Assembly: GCF_025245835.1 (NCBI RefSeq)
Contig: NZ_JAOBWS010000014.1
Span: 1-64,000, forward strand
Source of the DNA: Rheinheimera sp. 4Y26
GTDB lineage: Bacteria; Pseudomonadota; Gammaproteobacteria; Enterobacterales; Alteromonadaceae
Length of the DNA stretch: 64,000 nucleotides
Direction: 5' to 3'
Shown: positions 1-9,176 of the stretch, in pieces
How the letters are laid out: each line of letters begins with the position of its first letter
Position numbering within the stretch: position 1 is the stretch's first letter
Notes under the pieces: model-generated
What the model was told of the DNA's origin: nothing
Databases searched by the model: none
Seen by the model: the letters and a program-made list of their open reading frames with translations, nothing else
Translations under genes and position numbers: made by a program

Positions 1-1
1 G

Positions 2-697
2 GGGAAACCAAAAGTACAGTTCTATCAGACCTTAACAGAAGCAAGCCAAGCAACCATCGCACTCGGCATTACTAAACTCCCTGAATACAAAATACGTTAC
101 AAAGAAGACCCACACCTGCCCGCACACCCCGACGGGGTATATAAAGCAGAATGGCAGGGCTGGCCTCATTTCCTGGGGAAACCAAAAGAACCGTTCTATC
201 GGACCTTAGCCGAAGCAAGCCAAGCGACCATCGTTCTCGGCATCACCACCCGCCCTGAATACAACCAAAGATACAAAGAAGACCCACGCCTGCCCGCAGT
301 GCCCAACGCAGTCTATAAAGCAGAATGGCAGGGCTGGCCTCATTTCCTGGGGAAACCAAAAGTACAGTTCTATCAGACCTTAACAGAAGCAAGCCAAGCA
401 ACCATCGCACTCGGCATTACTAAACGCCCTGAATACAAAATACGTTACAAAGAAGACCCACGCCTGCCCGCAGAGCCCAACGCAGTCTATAAAGCAGAAT
501 GGCAGGACTGGCCTCACTTCCTGGGGAAACCAAAAGTACAGTTCTATCAGACCCTCGCAGATGCAAACCAAGCGACCATTGAGCTAGGTATCACTTCTTA
601 CACTGAATACTCCCGACGGTACAAAGAAGACTCTAGGTTACCGAGTGCACCAGATGTGTTTTATGCCGCAGAATGGAAATCCTGGAGTGATTTCTGT
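2..697 (+). repeat. 174-bp in-frame tandem repeat array inside gmtZ
   Basis: Four consecutive units begin at 2, 176, 350 and 524, each exactly 174 bp (58 codons), and the array runs off the left edge. Each unit encodes a GKPK...F-Y-TL-EA-QAT...LGIT...Y-RYKED-RLP...VYKAEW-GWPHFL block. Units 1 and 3 are almost identical over their first 120 bases, while unit 2 differs more, which suggests recent unit exchange or a 348-bp higher-order duplication. Units after 697 are recognisable only in protein. Confidence 0.9.
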
Positions 698-3457
698 TTA
701 CCCAAAAAAATAAAAACACTCAAAGAACTCAAACAAGCCAGTAAGGTTCTTCAAATTAAAGATTCACGGGAATATCGGGAAGCAAGAAAAAATTACAAAA
801 TACTACCGGCACATCCAGAACGATTTGAGGGTTGGGTCAATTGGTACGAGTTGCTTGATATACCTATACCTTACGAATATCAAGAACTGGTTGCTATGGT
901 TAGAAAGGCCGGATGCGAGAACTTAAAGGATTATAAGAAATTCCGGGCTGAAGCAGCTGACCCAAGAATACCGTCATCACCATTTGAAACATACGAAAAA
1001 TCTGGCTGGACAAATACCTATGACTTCTTCGGCAAACCTAGGCCTTACCAAACTAGGTACCTTGATGGTGAGTGGGAAGGATGGGCTGTATGTATAACTG
1101 AATTCTTAAAACAAGCGCGTGGCGGCGGAACAAAACAGCAAGAGCTTTGCCAATTTGTTCGGGATTATATTCAGGCCGAGGGGTTTGATAACTCACCATA
1201 TGATTTTCTGACCCGCACTAAAGTAAACGTTAGACCATTACTGGACTTACTAAACCAATTACCTGTACACAAGAAAAAACGACAACTGTATTCAATTAAT
1301 GAGTTCCTCGATTGGATTATTCAGACAGAACTTAGCATTGAGGACGAACATACCGGTGAAATATTGCGCATTAAAAATGCTGCAAATCCTTTTAAACACA
1401 TCAACTTTGATAATGAGCAACATGTTCCAACAATCAACGAAACAAACAAACCATCTTTGCCATATCAGTTTGTAAAGACTGGCAGAGATTGGATTTTCCC
1501 CGTTGATTCTGTGTTGAAATCGACCTCGTACACTGAGCTCACGCACTTACACAAATTTACGGCTGATTGGATACCTATTTCAGATCCAACCATGTTGGAC
1601 CATAGCGATCCCGAATGCGTGACAAAAACCGAACGTGATAAGGTTTATTTGTGGAACCCAATATTCTGGACTGCCACCTATGCATTAATGCAGCTCCCCG
1701 CACGTGGTATGCAAATTATTTACTGTGACTCCGGCGAAATGGATGAAGAAATACCTGACTTCAAGGATGCGAATCTATTTTGGACGATGAACCCGTCTAA
1801 AAAGGCAGGACTGACTAAAAGACAAGGGATGATTTACAAAACAGAGAACGGCGATTTCGGCGTTCATTACACATCAAACAAATCACAACTATTTGGCGAA
1901 GGTTACGACATCCCTTACATGCCAATCGAACTGGCTTACTGGTTAATCAAACTGCGTAAGTGGCAACAAAAGTATAACCCAATTCAGAAACCAACCCCCT
2001 GGCTTGAATGTAAACGTACAAATCTGAACGAGATTCAACGTCAGTATAAAGGCGCAAACTGTTTTCTATTCAGAGATATGTACGACAAAGAACCAGGCAC
2101 CTTTCAAGGTCGACTCGCAGACCGACTAGCAGCAACGTTGTTTTTCTCAGTGAAAGAAGAAGCAACTTTTGCAACCTACAAAGATAGCAGCTTTAAAGAG
2201 ATGGGTAACGAACTTGAAGTAGAGTCATCTCTTAACGTATCAAAGTTCAGCTCAGATTTTACACCGCATTCGATGAGGGTCAGTCTCATTAACGCCTACC
2301 TGTTCGAATTTGGCTTACCGATTGAGGTGATCGTAAAGTTGGTAGGGCATGCTTCGATGGTAATGACTTTGTATTACGTGAAAAGTGGCTTAGTGAGACA
2401 AAAAGTTGAACTTGGTGAAAAGCAAGCATTTAAAAGCGCTCAGGAAAAAGCTCAACAATTCCTAGATGAGCATGGCATCGAAGGTTTCCGAACACAACTA
2501 ACTGCAAATAATCCAGAATTCCTAAAATCACTCAACAATAAAAATCCCTCACTTGCGTATTTATGGAAGGACTTCGGGATTTGTCCATTAGGTGGTAATA
2601 GTTGTAGCAGTGGTGGTGATATCGCTGTTATGGGTTCAAATGTCTACAACCCGGTGCCCGCAGGCTATATCGGAGAGCAAAACTGCCCTCGCTGCAGATT
2701 TTTTATCACGGGTCCGGCATTCATGGCTGGTCTGGCTGCCCTATACAACGAGATAACACTTGCACTGAATACGCAGTCCTTGAAACACAGTGAATTAGAG
2801 AATGAACTGCTAGATGTGGCAAGCAAAATTGAAGTTATGTCACATCAACATTATGAACAAATCAAAAGCGGAAAAGTTAATTCTAAGACGACTGCGGACA
2901 AAGAAGCCTTACAGGCGCAACGCAGAAAACTCAATTCAGAAATAGAAACCAGAGCAAAAAAAATGGATACGTACTTAACGGATCTAAATTTCCTGTTTAG
3001 GCATATTCAAAACAGTAGGAACATCACCAAAAATCTTAAACCTACTGAAACAAACAAGTTGATGTTAGTGGTGCCGGATCATCTTGATTTCGATATAAGT
3101 TTGGAAGAAAGCCCGCAATTCCGATTGTTGTCAGAGGTTTGTGAAAACGCGGAGCTATTCCATAGCTGTAGCAATGAACTAGCTCTTGCTAAACGCAGCC
3201 AAGCTCTCGATAAATTAATGGTTAAAAATGGAATGAAGCCACAACTTATGTTGTTGGATGAGCGTGAACAGTTGATTACCGGAAACCAGCTAACTCAATT
3301 GATGTATGCGCGCATCCAAAGCTGGGATACTATCGACCGTCTCATCGATGGGGATCTATGTTTGAAAGATCTTGATGGTGAGGTGCATTTAACTGCTAAC
3401 GATATCAAAAAAGTTCTTTCACGCGCCAAACCCATCGGAATAGGAGAAATCAAATGA
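2..3457 (+). CDS. gmtZ: GmtZ-like giant tyrosine-recombinase protein, VPA1269 family (5' partial)
   Basis: The frame is open from base 2, so the gene starts left of the window; at least 1151 residues are present, and the GTG at 299 is only an internal codon. The N-terminal part is a run of 58-residue repeats carrying Y-KAEWQGWPHFLGKPK and DPRLP motifs, like the phage-integrase repeat unit. Later units are degenerate. A tyrosine recombinase core follows: an Arg in LPARGMQ (about 1700), HSMR (2267-2278), GHAS (2348-2359) and a YY pair at 2372-2377 as candidate nucleophile. Downstream is a Cys cluster, CPLGG...C...CPRC (about 2584-2697), then a coiled-coil-rich tail. It overlaps gmtX by ATGA, so the two are translationally coupled. 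Expected role is DNA integration or excision of the island together with GmtY and GmtX. Confidence 0.8.
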   Translation, partial: GKPKVQFYQTLTEASQATIALGITKLPEYKIRYKEDPHLPAHPDGVYKAEWQGWPHFLGKPKEPFYRTLAEASQATIVLGITTRPEYNQRYKEDPRLPAVPNAVYKAEWQGWPHFLGKPKVQFYQTLTEASQATIALGITKRPEYKIRYKEDPRLPAEPNAVYKAEWQDWPHFLGKPKVQFYQTLADANQATIELGITSYTEYSRRYKEDSRLPSAPDVFYAAEWKSWSDFCLPKKIKTLKELKQASKVLQIKDSREYREARKNYKILPAHPERFEGWVNWYELLDIPIPYEYQELVAMVRKAGCENLKDYKKFRAEAADPRIPSSPFETYEKSGWTNTYDFFGKPRPYQTRYLDGEWEGWAVCITEFLKQARGGGTKQQELCQFVRDYIQAEGFDNSPYDFLTRTKVNVRPLLDLLNQLPVHKKKRQLYSINEFLDWIIQTELSIEDEHTGEILRIKNAANPFKHINFDNEQHVPTINETNKPSLPYQFVKTGRDWIFPVDSVLKSTSYTELTHLHKFTADWIPISDPTMLDHSDPECVTKTERDKVYLWNPIFWTATYALMQLPARGMQIIYCDSGEMDEEIPDFKDANLFWTMNPSKKAGLTKRQGMIYKTENGDFGVHYTSNKSQLFGEGYDIPYMPIELAYWLIKLRKWQQKYNPIQKPTPWLECKRTNLNEIQRQYKGANCFLFRDMYDKEPGTFQGRLADRLAATLFFSVKEEATFATYKDSSFKEMGNELEVESSLNVSKFSSDFTPHSMRVSLINAYLFEFGLPIEVIVKLVGHASMVMTLYYVKSGLVRQKVELGEKQAFKSAQEKAQQFLDEHGIEGFRTQLTANNPEFLKSLNNKNPSLAYLWKDFGICPLGGNSCSSGGDIAVMGSNVYNPVPAGYIGEQNCPRCRFFITGPAFMAGLAALYNEITLALNTQSLKHSELENELLDVASKIEVMSHQHYEQIKSGKVNSKTTADKEALQAQRRKLNSEIETRAKKMDTYLTDLNFLFRHIQNSRNITKNLKPTETNKLMLVVPDHLDFDISLEESPQFRLLSEVCENAELFHSCSNELALAKRSQALDKLMVKNGMKPQLMLLDEREQLITGNQLTQLMYARIQSWDTIDRLIDGDLCLKDLDGEVHLTANDIKKVLSRAKPIGIGEIK

Positions 3458-4077
3458 CAGCTATCTCACCCGAACAGGTTTTGGAACAGTTATGCGCAAA
3501 GGCCTCGGAACGCACAAGTTTAAGTCTTAAAGCTGTTTATCAGGTTTGCAAAGAGCAACAAGAGCGCGGTCTGAATGACTTTAGTTTCAGCACCATTGCC
3601 CGGCTTGGGAAAGGGCGGGGCGTACCGGCTGCTCAAAGTATTCGGAACAAAACCGGAGAGCATTTTAAAACACTGATAGCGGCATTTGCAGCAGTGGCTA
3701 ATTCAACAAATAAACCATCTACTAAAAACGTTAGATCGAAAACTTTGGCCTGGATTGATGCAATCACAGATCCAGTCCTCAAGCTTCAGGTCAACATTTT
3801 ATATGCGCAAAAAAAAGAGGCGGAACGACTAGTTCAGGCTGTCGTGCCCATAGACCAACATATCGAGATCCATGATCATGTCGGTAGCACATCGACTAAT
3901 GCCCGCCTGACAGATTTGGAACGCGAAGCACTTGAATATCTGCTTTCCGACGAGTTTCGCAGAATTGAGCGATTGGAACATGGGCCTAACGGCAGTATAG
4001 TTCGCATAGACACACAAAAAACGTATTTTCCAGTGGCCACCGTTGATGCTTTGAATAAAGCCTTGCTCCATCTATAA
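3454..4077 (+). CDS. gmtX: GmtX-like island accessory protein
   Basis: A 207-residue protein whose ATG overlaps the gmtZ stop codon (ATGA), so it is coupled to the recombinase. The N-terminal 80 residues contain the pattern LKAVYQVCKEQQERG...F-STIARLGKGRGVPAAQSIRNKTGEHFKTLI, which looks like a winged-helix or integrase-accessory domain. The middle is helical and the C-terminal 60 residues (LTDLEREALEYLLSDEF...) are mixed. No catalytic motif is visible. In GMT islands the third core protein is of this size and position and its biochemical role is not established; it may direct target choice or control the recombinases. The call depends on context and on remembered family sequence. Confidence 0.72.
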   Translation: MTAISPEQVLEQLCAKASERTSLSLKAVYQVCKEQQERGLNDFSFSTIARLGKGRGVPAAQSIRNKTGEHFKTLIAAFAAVANSTNKPSTKNVRSKTLAWIDAITDPVLKLQVNILYAQKKEAERLVQAVVPIDQHIEIHDHVGSTSTNARLTDLEREALEYLLSDEFRRIERLEHGPNGSIVRIDTQKTYFPVATVDALNKALLHL

Positions 4078-4098
4078 ACCGCTCAGGACTTTTTTGCA

Positions 4099-4581
4099 TT
4101 GAGAACCGATTTAATTACCCGCGAAGGGTTCGATAAATTAACTAAAGAATTAAACTACTTATGGCGGGAATATCGTCCTGAAATCACTCAAAAAGTAACT
4201 TGGGCAGCAAGTTTAGGCGATAGATCGGAGAACGCAGACTACAAGGAAAACAAGAGGTTACTTCGGCAGATCGATTCCCGGATTCGTTTCCTGCGTAAGC
4301 GTCTAGAGGTCCTCAGAGTCGTTGAGTACTCCCCGGTTCAAGACGGCAAGGTATTTTTCGGTGCCTGGGTTGAGATAGAAAATGACGCTGGTGAAATTCG
4401 TAAATTTCGCATTGTTGGGCCGGATGAAATCTATGGCCGAAACGATTACATTTCTATTGATTCCCCCATGGCCAGGGCGCTTCTAAAAAAGGAAGTAGAC
4501 TCTGAGGTTTTGGTAAAAACTCCAACTGGCGAGCACCTGTGGTTTGTCACTGAGATAAGTTACCAAGGTGCCATTGAGTAG
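4099..4581 (+). CDS. greB: Transcription elongation factor GreB, complete island-borne copy
   Basis: A 160-residue full-length GreB. It has the N-terminal coiled-coil hairpin with conserved WAASLGDRSENADY (around residues 35-48) and the C-terminal FKBP-like domain with GKVFFGAWVEIEND, FRIVGPDEI and DYISIDSPMARALLKKEVD. GreB binds the RNA polymerase secondary channel and stimulates cleavage of backtracked transcripts. Translation must begin at TTG 4099: an in-frame stop lies at 4075 (gmtX's own end region) and AGGA at 4085-4088 gives a reasonable ribosome site. It lies 21 nt after gmtX and is probably in its transcript. It is clearly diverged from the truncated native greB at 24239-24427, so it is not a simple duplicate. 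Confidence 0.9.
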   Translation: MRTDLITREGFDKLTKELNYLWREYRPEITQKVTWAASLGDRSENADYKENKRLLRQIDSRIRFLRKRLEVLRVVEYSPVQDGKVFFGAWVEIENDAGEIRKFRIVGPDEIYGRNDYISIDSPMARALLKKEVDSEVLVKTPTGEHLWFVTEISYQGAIE

Positions 4582-4654
4582 CGCCTGAACACTCCACATC
4601 ATGAACCAATATATAAATAAATGGTGAATTTGGGGCTACCATATTTTCAAAAGT

Positions 4655-4694
4655 CGAATGTCTGCTTTGCCTTATTTGCGGACATTCGTTTTTT
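4655..4694 (+). terminator. Hairpin plus T-run after the gmtZ-gmtX-greB operon
   Basis: CGAATGTC (4655-4662) pairs with GACATTCG (4681-4688), leaving an 18-base loop, and six T residues follow. The position is 74 bases after the greB stop and just before the convergent end of the minus-strand operon. The long loop makes it a weaker terminator than usual. Part of it recurs at 20584. Confidence 0.5.
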
Positions 4695-4700
4695 CGTGAA
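4664..4700. repeat. 37-38 bp repeat, copy 1 (partner at 20584-20621)
   Basis: This stretch begins GCTTTGCCTTATTTGC and ends ATTCG, a T-run and CGTGAA. It matches 20584-20621 in the same orientation with two mismatches and one extra T. The two copies flank about 16 kb of cargo (signalling cluster, helicase operon, umuDC). Confidence 0.75.
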
Positions 4701-4734
4701 CCCAGTTAATCATTCCCTATTTAGATAACTAAAT

Positions 4735-6384
4735 TCAATCTACCACCACATTTTCAGTCCTAATACGCACTTGATTACGCCCTTGATGTTTCGCTTGATA
4801 AAGCATTTCATCCGCAGCATTCATCATTATTTCTGCGTTGGCATACTCGCCAATACTGGAAACAATACCAGCAGAGAAAGTACAGGAAAAGTGTTGTGAT
4901 CCCGAACTAAAGTGGATCTCTCTGAACGATGCCAAGATGTTATCGAGCAGCAATTTTGCGTCGTCAGCACCACATTTTGGCAATACAACCAGGAACTCTT
5001 CCCCGCCATAACGGCCGGCTCTGTCACTGCGTCGCAGTCTTTTCCTTAACAAGGTGGCAATGGTACTAATCACGGTGTCGCCCATCGCATGACCATAATT
5101 GTCGTTCACCTGTTTAAAATGATCTAAATCGACCATGGCTATACAAAAATGCTCGCCACTACGGCTCATCCGGTCAAACTCAGTCATTACCGCTTCTTTG
5201 ATTGCAGCGTGTTTGACTAACCCTGTCAGGCTGTCACGTTCAATCAACGATTTAATTTCACGATTTCGGGCAAGCCTTAATTTGACGGAAGTCACCAAAT
5301 TGTCATTTGAAATGGGTTTGGTAATAAAATCATCCGCACCAAACGACAATGCCTGCAATTGTTGCTGAATATCATGCTCTGCCGATAAGAAAGTAATATG
5401 CAGACTACTGAGCGAATCATATTGCCGGATAACACCGGAAATTTCAGCTCCAGAAAAAGCTGGCATATGCATATCCAGCAATAAAACATCCGGTTTAAAA
5501 GCGACTAATTCAGCAATGATTTGGTCAGGATCACGAATCACCTGCACTTCAAACCCAGCAGATTTTAATACCCAGCTGTAATGCTCCGCTAACAGTAGAT
5601 CGTCATCCAGAATACTCACTTTTTTGTCCGAAAAAGTATTTTCATCAAATAACTTACTGATCCGCTGCAGCATACTTGGAATATCTAACGGCGATACAAA
5701 ACAACCCTGTGCTTTGTACCGAACGCTCTCTATCCGAATTTCAAAGCTGTCTTCTTCGGAAAAAATCATCAACCATGACTGTTTTTCATTCACACTCTGT
5801 AGTAATTCGTACTGGTTAAATAAGCTTTGTTCAGCAAGGGTTGCTGCGCAAAATAACAAAGCAGGAGCTTGTTTTCGAAGGGCGCTGACGCATTCAGAAA
5901 AAGTATCAAATATGGTTATCTGATAGCCAAAAGCATGCAGCTGGGCGTTTAATTCATCCCGTAACGCTGAGGGTGCAAGAACCAGCCAAATATCTTGTCG
6001 CTGCTGTGGTAGTGAAAGTTGATTTTCAACCTGAAAGCCAGGCTCAGCAGCGCCTTGGCTCACTTCCGCAACAAAACGCGCAATCGATTCTACCAAAGGT
6101 TCCAGAATATGGGGCTCAGCCAGTTGTGCACGATGCGCACTGATCGCGTGCACTTCAATTTGCCGGGCCAGATGGCCTAAATGCTGAAACTGAAAAGTGC
6201 CACAGGAGCCAGCCAGTTGATGCGCCAGACTAATAATTGCAGGTAATACAGTCAAATCGCCCTGCCCAAGCTGCCGTGCTGCCTCGGTAAACTGCGCAGA
6301 TTTTAAGCCCAACGTTGTCCAAAAATTAGCTTGTAATGCGGCCATAGCTTGCTGAATTTCGACAAGAGATTTTTTCGTCGGCAA
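4735..6384 (-). CDS. Hpt - receiver - receiver - GGDEF diguanylate cyclase
   Basis: A 549-residue cytoplasmic protein. Residues 1-110 form an Hpt domain with the phospho-acceptor histidine at about residue 55 in HQLAGS. A degenerate receiver-like region spans roughly 130-240. A true receiver spans about 250-370, with the acidic patch LDDD and the phospho-acceptor Asp in LLLDMHMP. A GGDEF domain (about 385-545) has DSLTGL, an intact GGEEF active site and an RRSD inhibitory site five residues before it. It should make c-di-GMP from two GTP under phosphorelay control. It is the last gene of a minus-strand operon with two kinases and a receiver (26-bp gap), which suggests the Hpt and receiver take phosphate from those kinases. 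Confidence 0.88.
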   Translation of the reverse strand: MPTKKSLVEIQQAMAALQANFWTTLGLKSAQFTEAARQLGQGDLTVLPAIISLAHQLAGSCGTFQFQHLGHLARQIEVHAISAHRAQLAEPHILEPLVESIARFVAEVSQGAAEPGFQVENQLSLPQQRQDIWLVLAPSALRDELNAQLHAFGYQITIFDTFSECVSALRKQAPALLFCAATLAEQSLFNQYELLQSVNEKQSWLMIFSEEDSFEIRIESVRYKAQGCFVSPLDIPSMLQRISKLFDENTFSDKKVSILDDDLLLAEHYSWVLKSAGFEVQVIRDPDQIIAELVAFKPDVLLLDMHMPAFSGAEISGVIRQYDSLSSLHITFLSAEHDIQQQLQALSFGADDFITKPISNDNLVTSVKLRLARNREIKSLIERDSLTGLVKHAAIKEAVMTEFDRMSRSGEHFCIAMVDLDHFKQVNDNYGHAMGDTVISTIATLLRKRLRRSDRAGRYGGEEFLVVLPKCGADDAKLLLDNILASFREIHFSSGSQHFSCTFSAGIVSSIGEYANAEIMMNAADEMLYQAKHQGRNQVRIRTENVVVD

Positions 6385-6410
6385 ATGCTGTACTCCTATA
6401 GTTTGGTTGT

Positions 6411-9173
6411 TCAGGACTGTGGAAGCTCCAAAATTGGGAGACTTATATAAAACCGTGCACCGTTGCCAAGTTCTGAATCAAATCCTATCGTACCTTGCAT
6501 CGCTTCAACCAATTCTTTACAAAGCGCCAAGCCCAAACCGGTGCCACCTTTCATTTTGGCGCTGCTGGCATCGGCTTGTGAAAATCGTTGAAAAATCTTC
6601 TGGGCAAATTCTGGTGAAATGCCCGGGCCCTGGTCCTGCACGGCAATCTCCATTTGCTCTCCGACCAGAGTGGCTGACAGTATAACTTTGCCCCCCACCG
6701 GCGAAAACTTTACGGCATTGGACAGTAAATTAGTAAGAACTTGCATCAACCGGTGCTCGTCCACCCGCAGCAGGCACTTTTCAACTTGCGACGGTAGTTC
6801 CAGTACTAACAAAATGTTTTGTTGCGCGGCGTATGGTTGATGGTCATTAATAGCTCTTTTAAGGACAGGCGAGATATTCATATCTTTCATTTCAAACAAC
6901 ATTTTCCCGGCCACCAGTTTCTCGATATCGAGTAAGTCGTTGATCAGCCGGCTGAGTTGCTGGCAATTACTACTGGCAATACCAATCAATTTTTCTGCTT
7001 TGGGCGGTAGCTGCACTAAACTACCGGTCTGTAACAGGCTTAGTGCACCATGAATTGACGTTAATGGTGTTCTAAGTTCATGGCTCACCGTTGAAATAAA
7101 TTCATCTTTTACCTGTTGTAATTTCATTCGGTCGGTAATGTCCTGCACTGAACCAATCAGCATCAAATCAGGGTTTTGTTCCTCTGGCAGCAGTTGCGCC
7201 AGCTCATGCACCCATCGCACTTCGCCGTCTGGGCGGATGATGCGATGCACCACATTATGGATACCAGTCAGTCGAGCCTGTTGTTCGCTCTGTTCCACTT
7301 TGACCAGATCATCGGGGTGAACTGTGCCCTTAAACAGTGCCACACTTGGCGTCATGACGTTTGGATCAAAACCAAAAATCTGATAAATAATTGGTGACCA
7401 CCACAAGGAGCCATCTTTTAATGAGGCTTGCCAGTAGCCAATTTTGGCTTGTTCACTGGCTAAATCCAGACATTGCTGCGCGACTTTTAATTGCTGATTT
7501 AACGCTTCAAGTTGCAGGTAATATTCTTTTGTCTGGGTAATATCCTCGATATAGCCATGCCATAAAGTACTGCCATCAGGTTTTAGTTCTGGCGTAGCCC
7601 GACCAGACAACCATTTCAACCGTTTTTCATCATCAAATACCCGATATTCTTGCTGCCAGATTTTTTGCTGTTGCCTCGATTCATCAATACTTTGGCTGAT
7701 GGCGGCTAAATCCTCTGGGAAAATTTTGGCAAAGGCCTGCGATGCATCTGTTTTGACATCTTCAGCTTTTAAGCCATAAATCTTTTCGATGCCAGGGCTG
7801 GCATACGGAAAGGCGGTTCGGCCATCCGGCCATAACTGAAACTGATAGACTACACCAGGCAGTTGCTGCGTCAGTTTGACTAATCGTTCTTGTAATGTTT
7901 TTTCATTACTGACATCGAGAATAAAACCATCAAGAAATGCAACCTGGCCCCCGGCATCATATTCAGCCTTACCGCGCTCTTCGACCCAGCGTACCGAGCC
8001 ATCAGCGTGTAACACCCGGTAAGTCAGCTGCCATGGGCTATGGCTGGTCATTGCATCGTTAACGGCTTGTGCTAACCAACCTTGATCATCCGGGTGAATA
8101 ATGCTGGCATAACTGCGTACGGCATTATCAATAAAATCAGATGCCGGGTAGCCAGAAAGCGGGTCAATGTGTCCGCTCATAAACAGCATGGTCCAATTCT
8201 CATCAGCCAGACAGCGATAAGTAATGCCAGGGATATTAGTGACCAGCGTTTGGAACTGGTCTCTGCTTTGTAACAACGCCAGCTCGCTGTTTTTTTGTTC
8301 AGTAATGTCAGCATGAGTGCCATACATCATCAGCGGCTTGCCATCCGACGTCCAGGAAACCACCCGGCCGCGGTCATGCACCCATACGTAATGGCCGTCT
8401 TTATGCAGCATCCGGCATTTCACATCATAAAAAGGACTGAGCCCGTCAAAGTGCGCCTGTAGTAATGCCGCTGATTCAGTTAAATCCGCCGGATGCGCCA
8501 GCTTTAACCAGGTGTCAATTGAAATAGGGGCAAGTTCTGTCAGGGTATATCCGACAATTTCCGCCCAGCGTTGGTTAAATAACGTTTCCCCTGTTTGAAC
8601 ATTCCACTGCCAGGTACCGATGCGGGTGCCTTCGAGCACCGAACGGTGCATCAGCTCACTGGCCGCTAATTGCCGATGCGCTTGCTCTTGCAAACGATCA
8701 TCAATTTCCTGCTCCACGATTTTGGCAAATTCTGTAGCAATTTCACGTTCTTTGGCGGTCAAAGTGCGGGGTTTTGAGTCAATAAAACACAAGGTGCCAA
8801 TCTGCTCGCCCGAGCGCGATAATGGCACGCCAGCATAAAAACGAATAAAAGGCGCCCGAGTTACCAATGGATTATCGACAAAACGGCTATCTAACAGCGT
8901 GTCCGGAATTTCAAAAATACCATGACCTAAAATGGCGTGCCCGCAGAAGGAAATGTCACGACCGGTTTCACAAGCATCCAGACCCTGCTTTGATTTAAAC
9001 CATTGCCGCTCGCTATCTACCAAGGAAATCAATACGATTTCGCTGCCTAAAACTAACCGGGCCAGGTGGGTAATGCGATCAAAACGTGGTTCAGATTCAG
9101 TGTCCAACAAGCCTGTCAGTTGTAACGCCAGCAAGCGTTCATGTTCAGTCAGTGGTAGCGCCGGTACTTGCAT
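6411..9173 (-). CDS. GAF and multi-PAS sensor histidine kinase
   Basis: A 920-residue protein with no obvious transmembrane segment. It starts with a GAF domain (about 20-160: TGRDISFCGHAI, FYAGVPL, GTLCFIDSKPR), followed by four PAS/PAC units (about 170-680). Then come HisKA with the phospho-histidine in STVSHELRTPLTS and a HATPase domain with NLLSNAVKFSP, DQGPGIS and GGTGLGLAL. It lacks its own receiver, so the free-standing receiver 3 bp upstream and the Hpt/REC cyclase downstream are likely partners. The PAS set suggests sensing of cytosolic or diffusible signals; the ligand cannot be told from sequence. Confidence 0.9.
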   Translation of the reverse strand: MQVPALPLTEHERLLALQLTGLLDTESEPRFDRITHLARLVLGSEIVLISLVDSERQWFKSKQGLDACETGRDISFCGHAILGHGIFEIPDTLLDSRFVDNPLVTRAPFIRFYAGVPLSRSGEQIGTLCFIDSKPRTLTAKEREIATEFAKIVEQEIDDRLQEQAHRQLAASELMHRSVLEGTRIGTWQWNVQTGETLFNQRWAEIVGYTLTELAPISIDTWLKLAHPADLTESAALLQAHFDGLSPFYDVKCRMLHKDGHYVWVHDRGRVVSWTSDGKPLMMYGTHADITEQKNSELALLQSRDQFQTLVTNIPGITYRCLADENWTMLFMSGHIDPLSGYPASDFIDNAVRSYASIIHPDDQGWLAQAVNDAMTSHSPWQLTYRVLHADGSVRWVEERGKAEYDAGGQVAFLDGFILDVSNEKTLQERLVKLTQQLPGVVYQFQLWPDGRTAFPYASPGIEKIYGLKAEDVKTDASQAFAKIFPEDLAAISQSIDESRQQQKIWQQEYRVFDDEKRLKWLSGRATPELKPDGSTLWHGYIEDITQTKEYYLQLEALNQQLKVAQQCLDLASEQAKIGYWQASLKDGSLWWSPIIYQIFGFDPNVMTPSVALFKGTVHPDDLVKVEQSEQQARLTGIHNVVHRIIRPDGEVRWVHELAQLLPEEQNPDLMLIGSVQDITDRMKLQQVKDEFISTVSHELRTPLTSIHGALSLLQTGSLVQLPPKAEKLIGIASSNCQQLSRLINDLLDIEKLVAGKMLFEMKDMNISPVLKRAINDHQPYAAQQNILLVLELPSQVEKCLLRVDEHRLMQVLTNLLSNAVKFSPVGGKVILSATLVGEQMEIAVQDQGPGISPEFAQKIFQRFSQADASSAKMKGGTGLGLALCKELVEAMQGTIGFDSELGNGARFYISLPILELPQS

Positions 9174-9176
9174 CGA

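Noticed and set aside
2-700. Tandem repeats at the left edge as a CRISPR or satellite array
   Set aside because: The 174-bp period is in frame and continuous with the gmtZ coding sequence; there are no short repeats with unique spacers.
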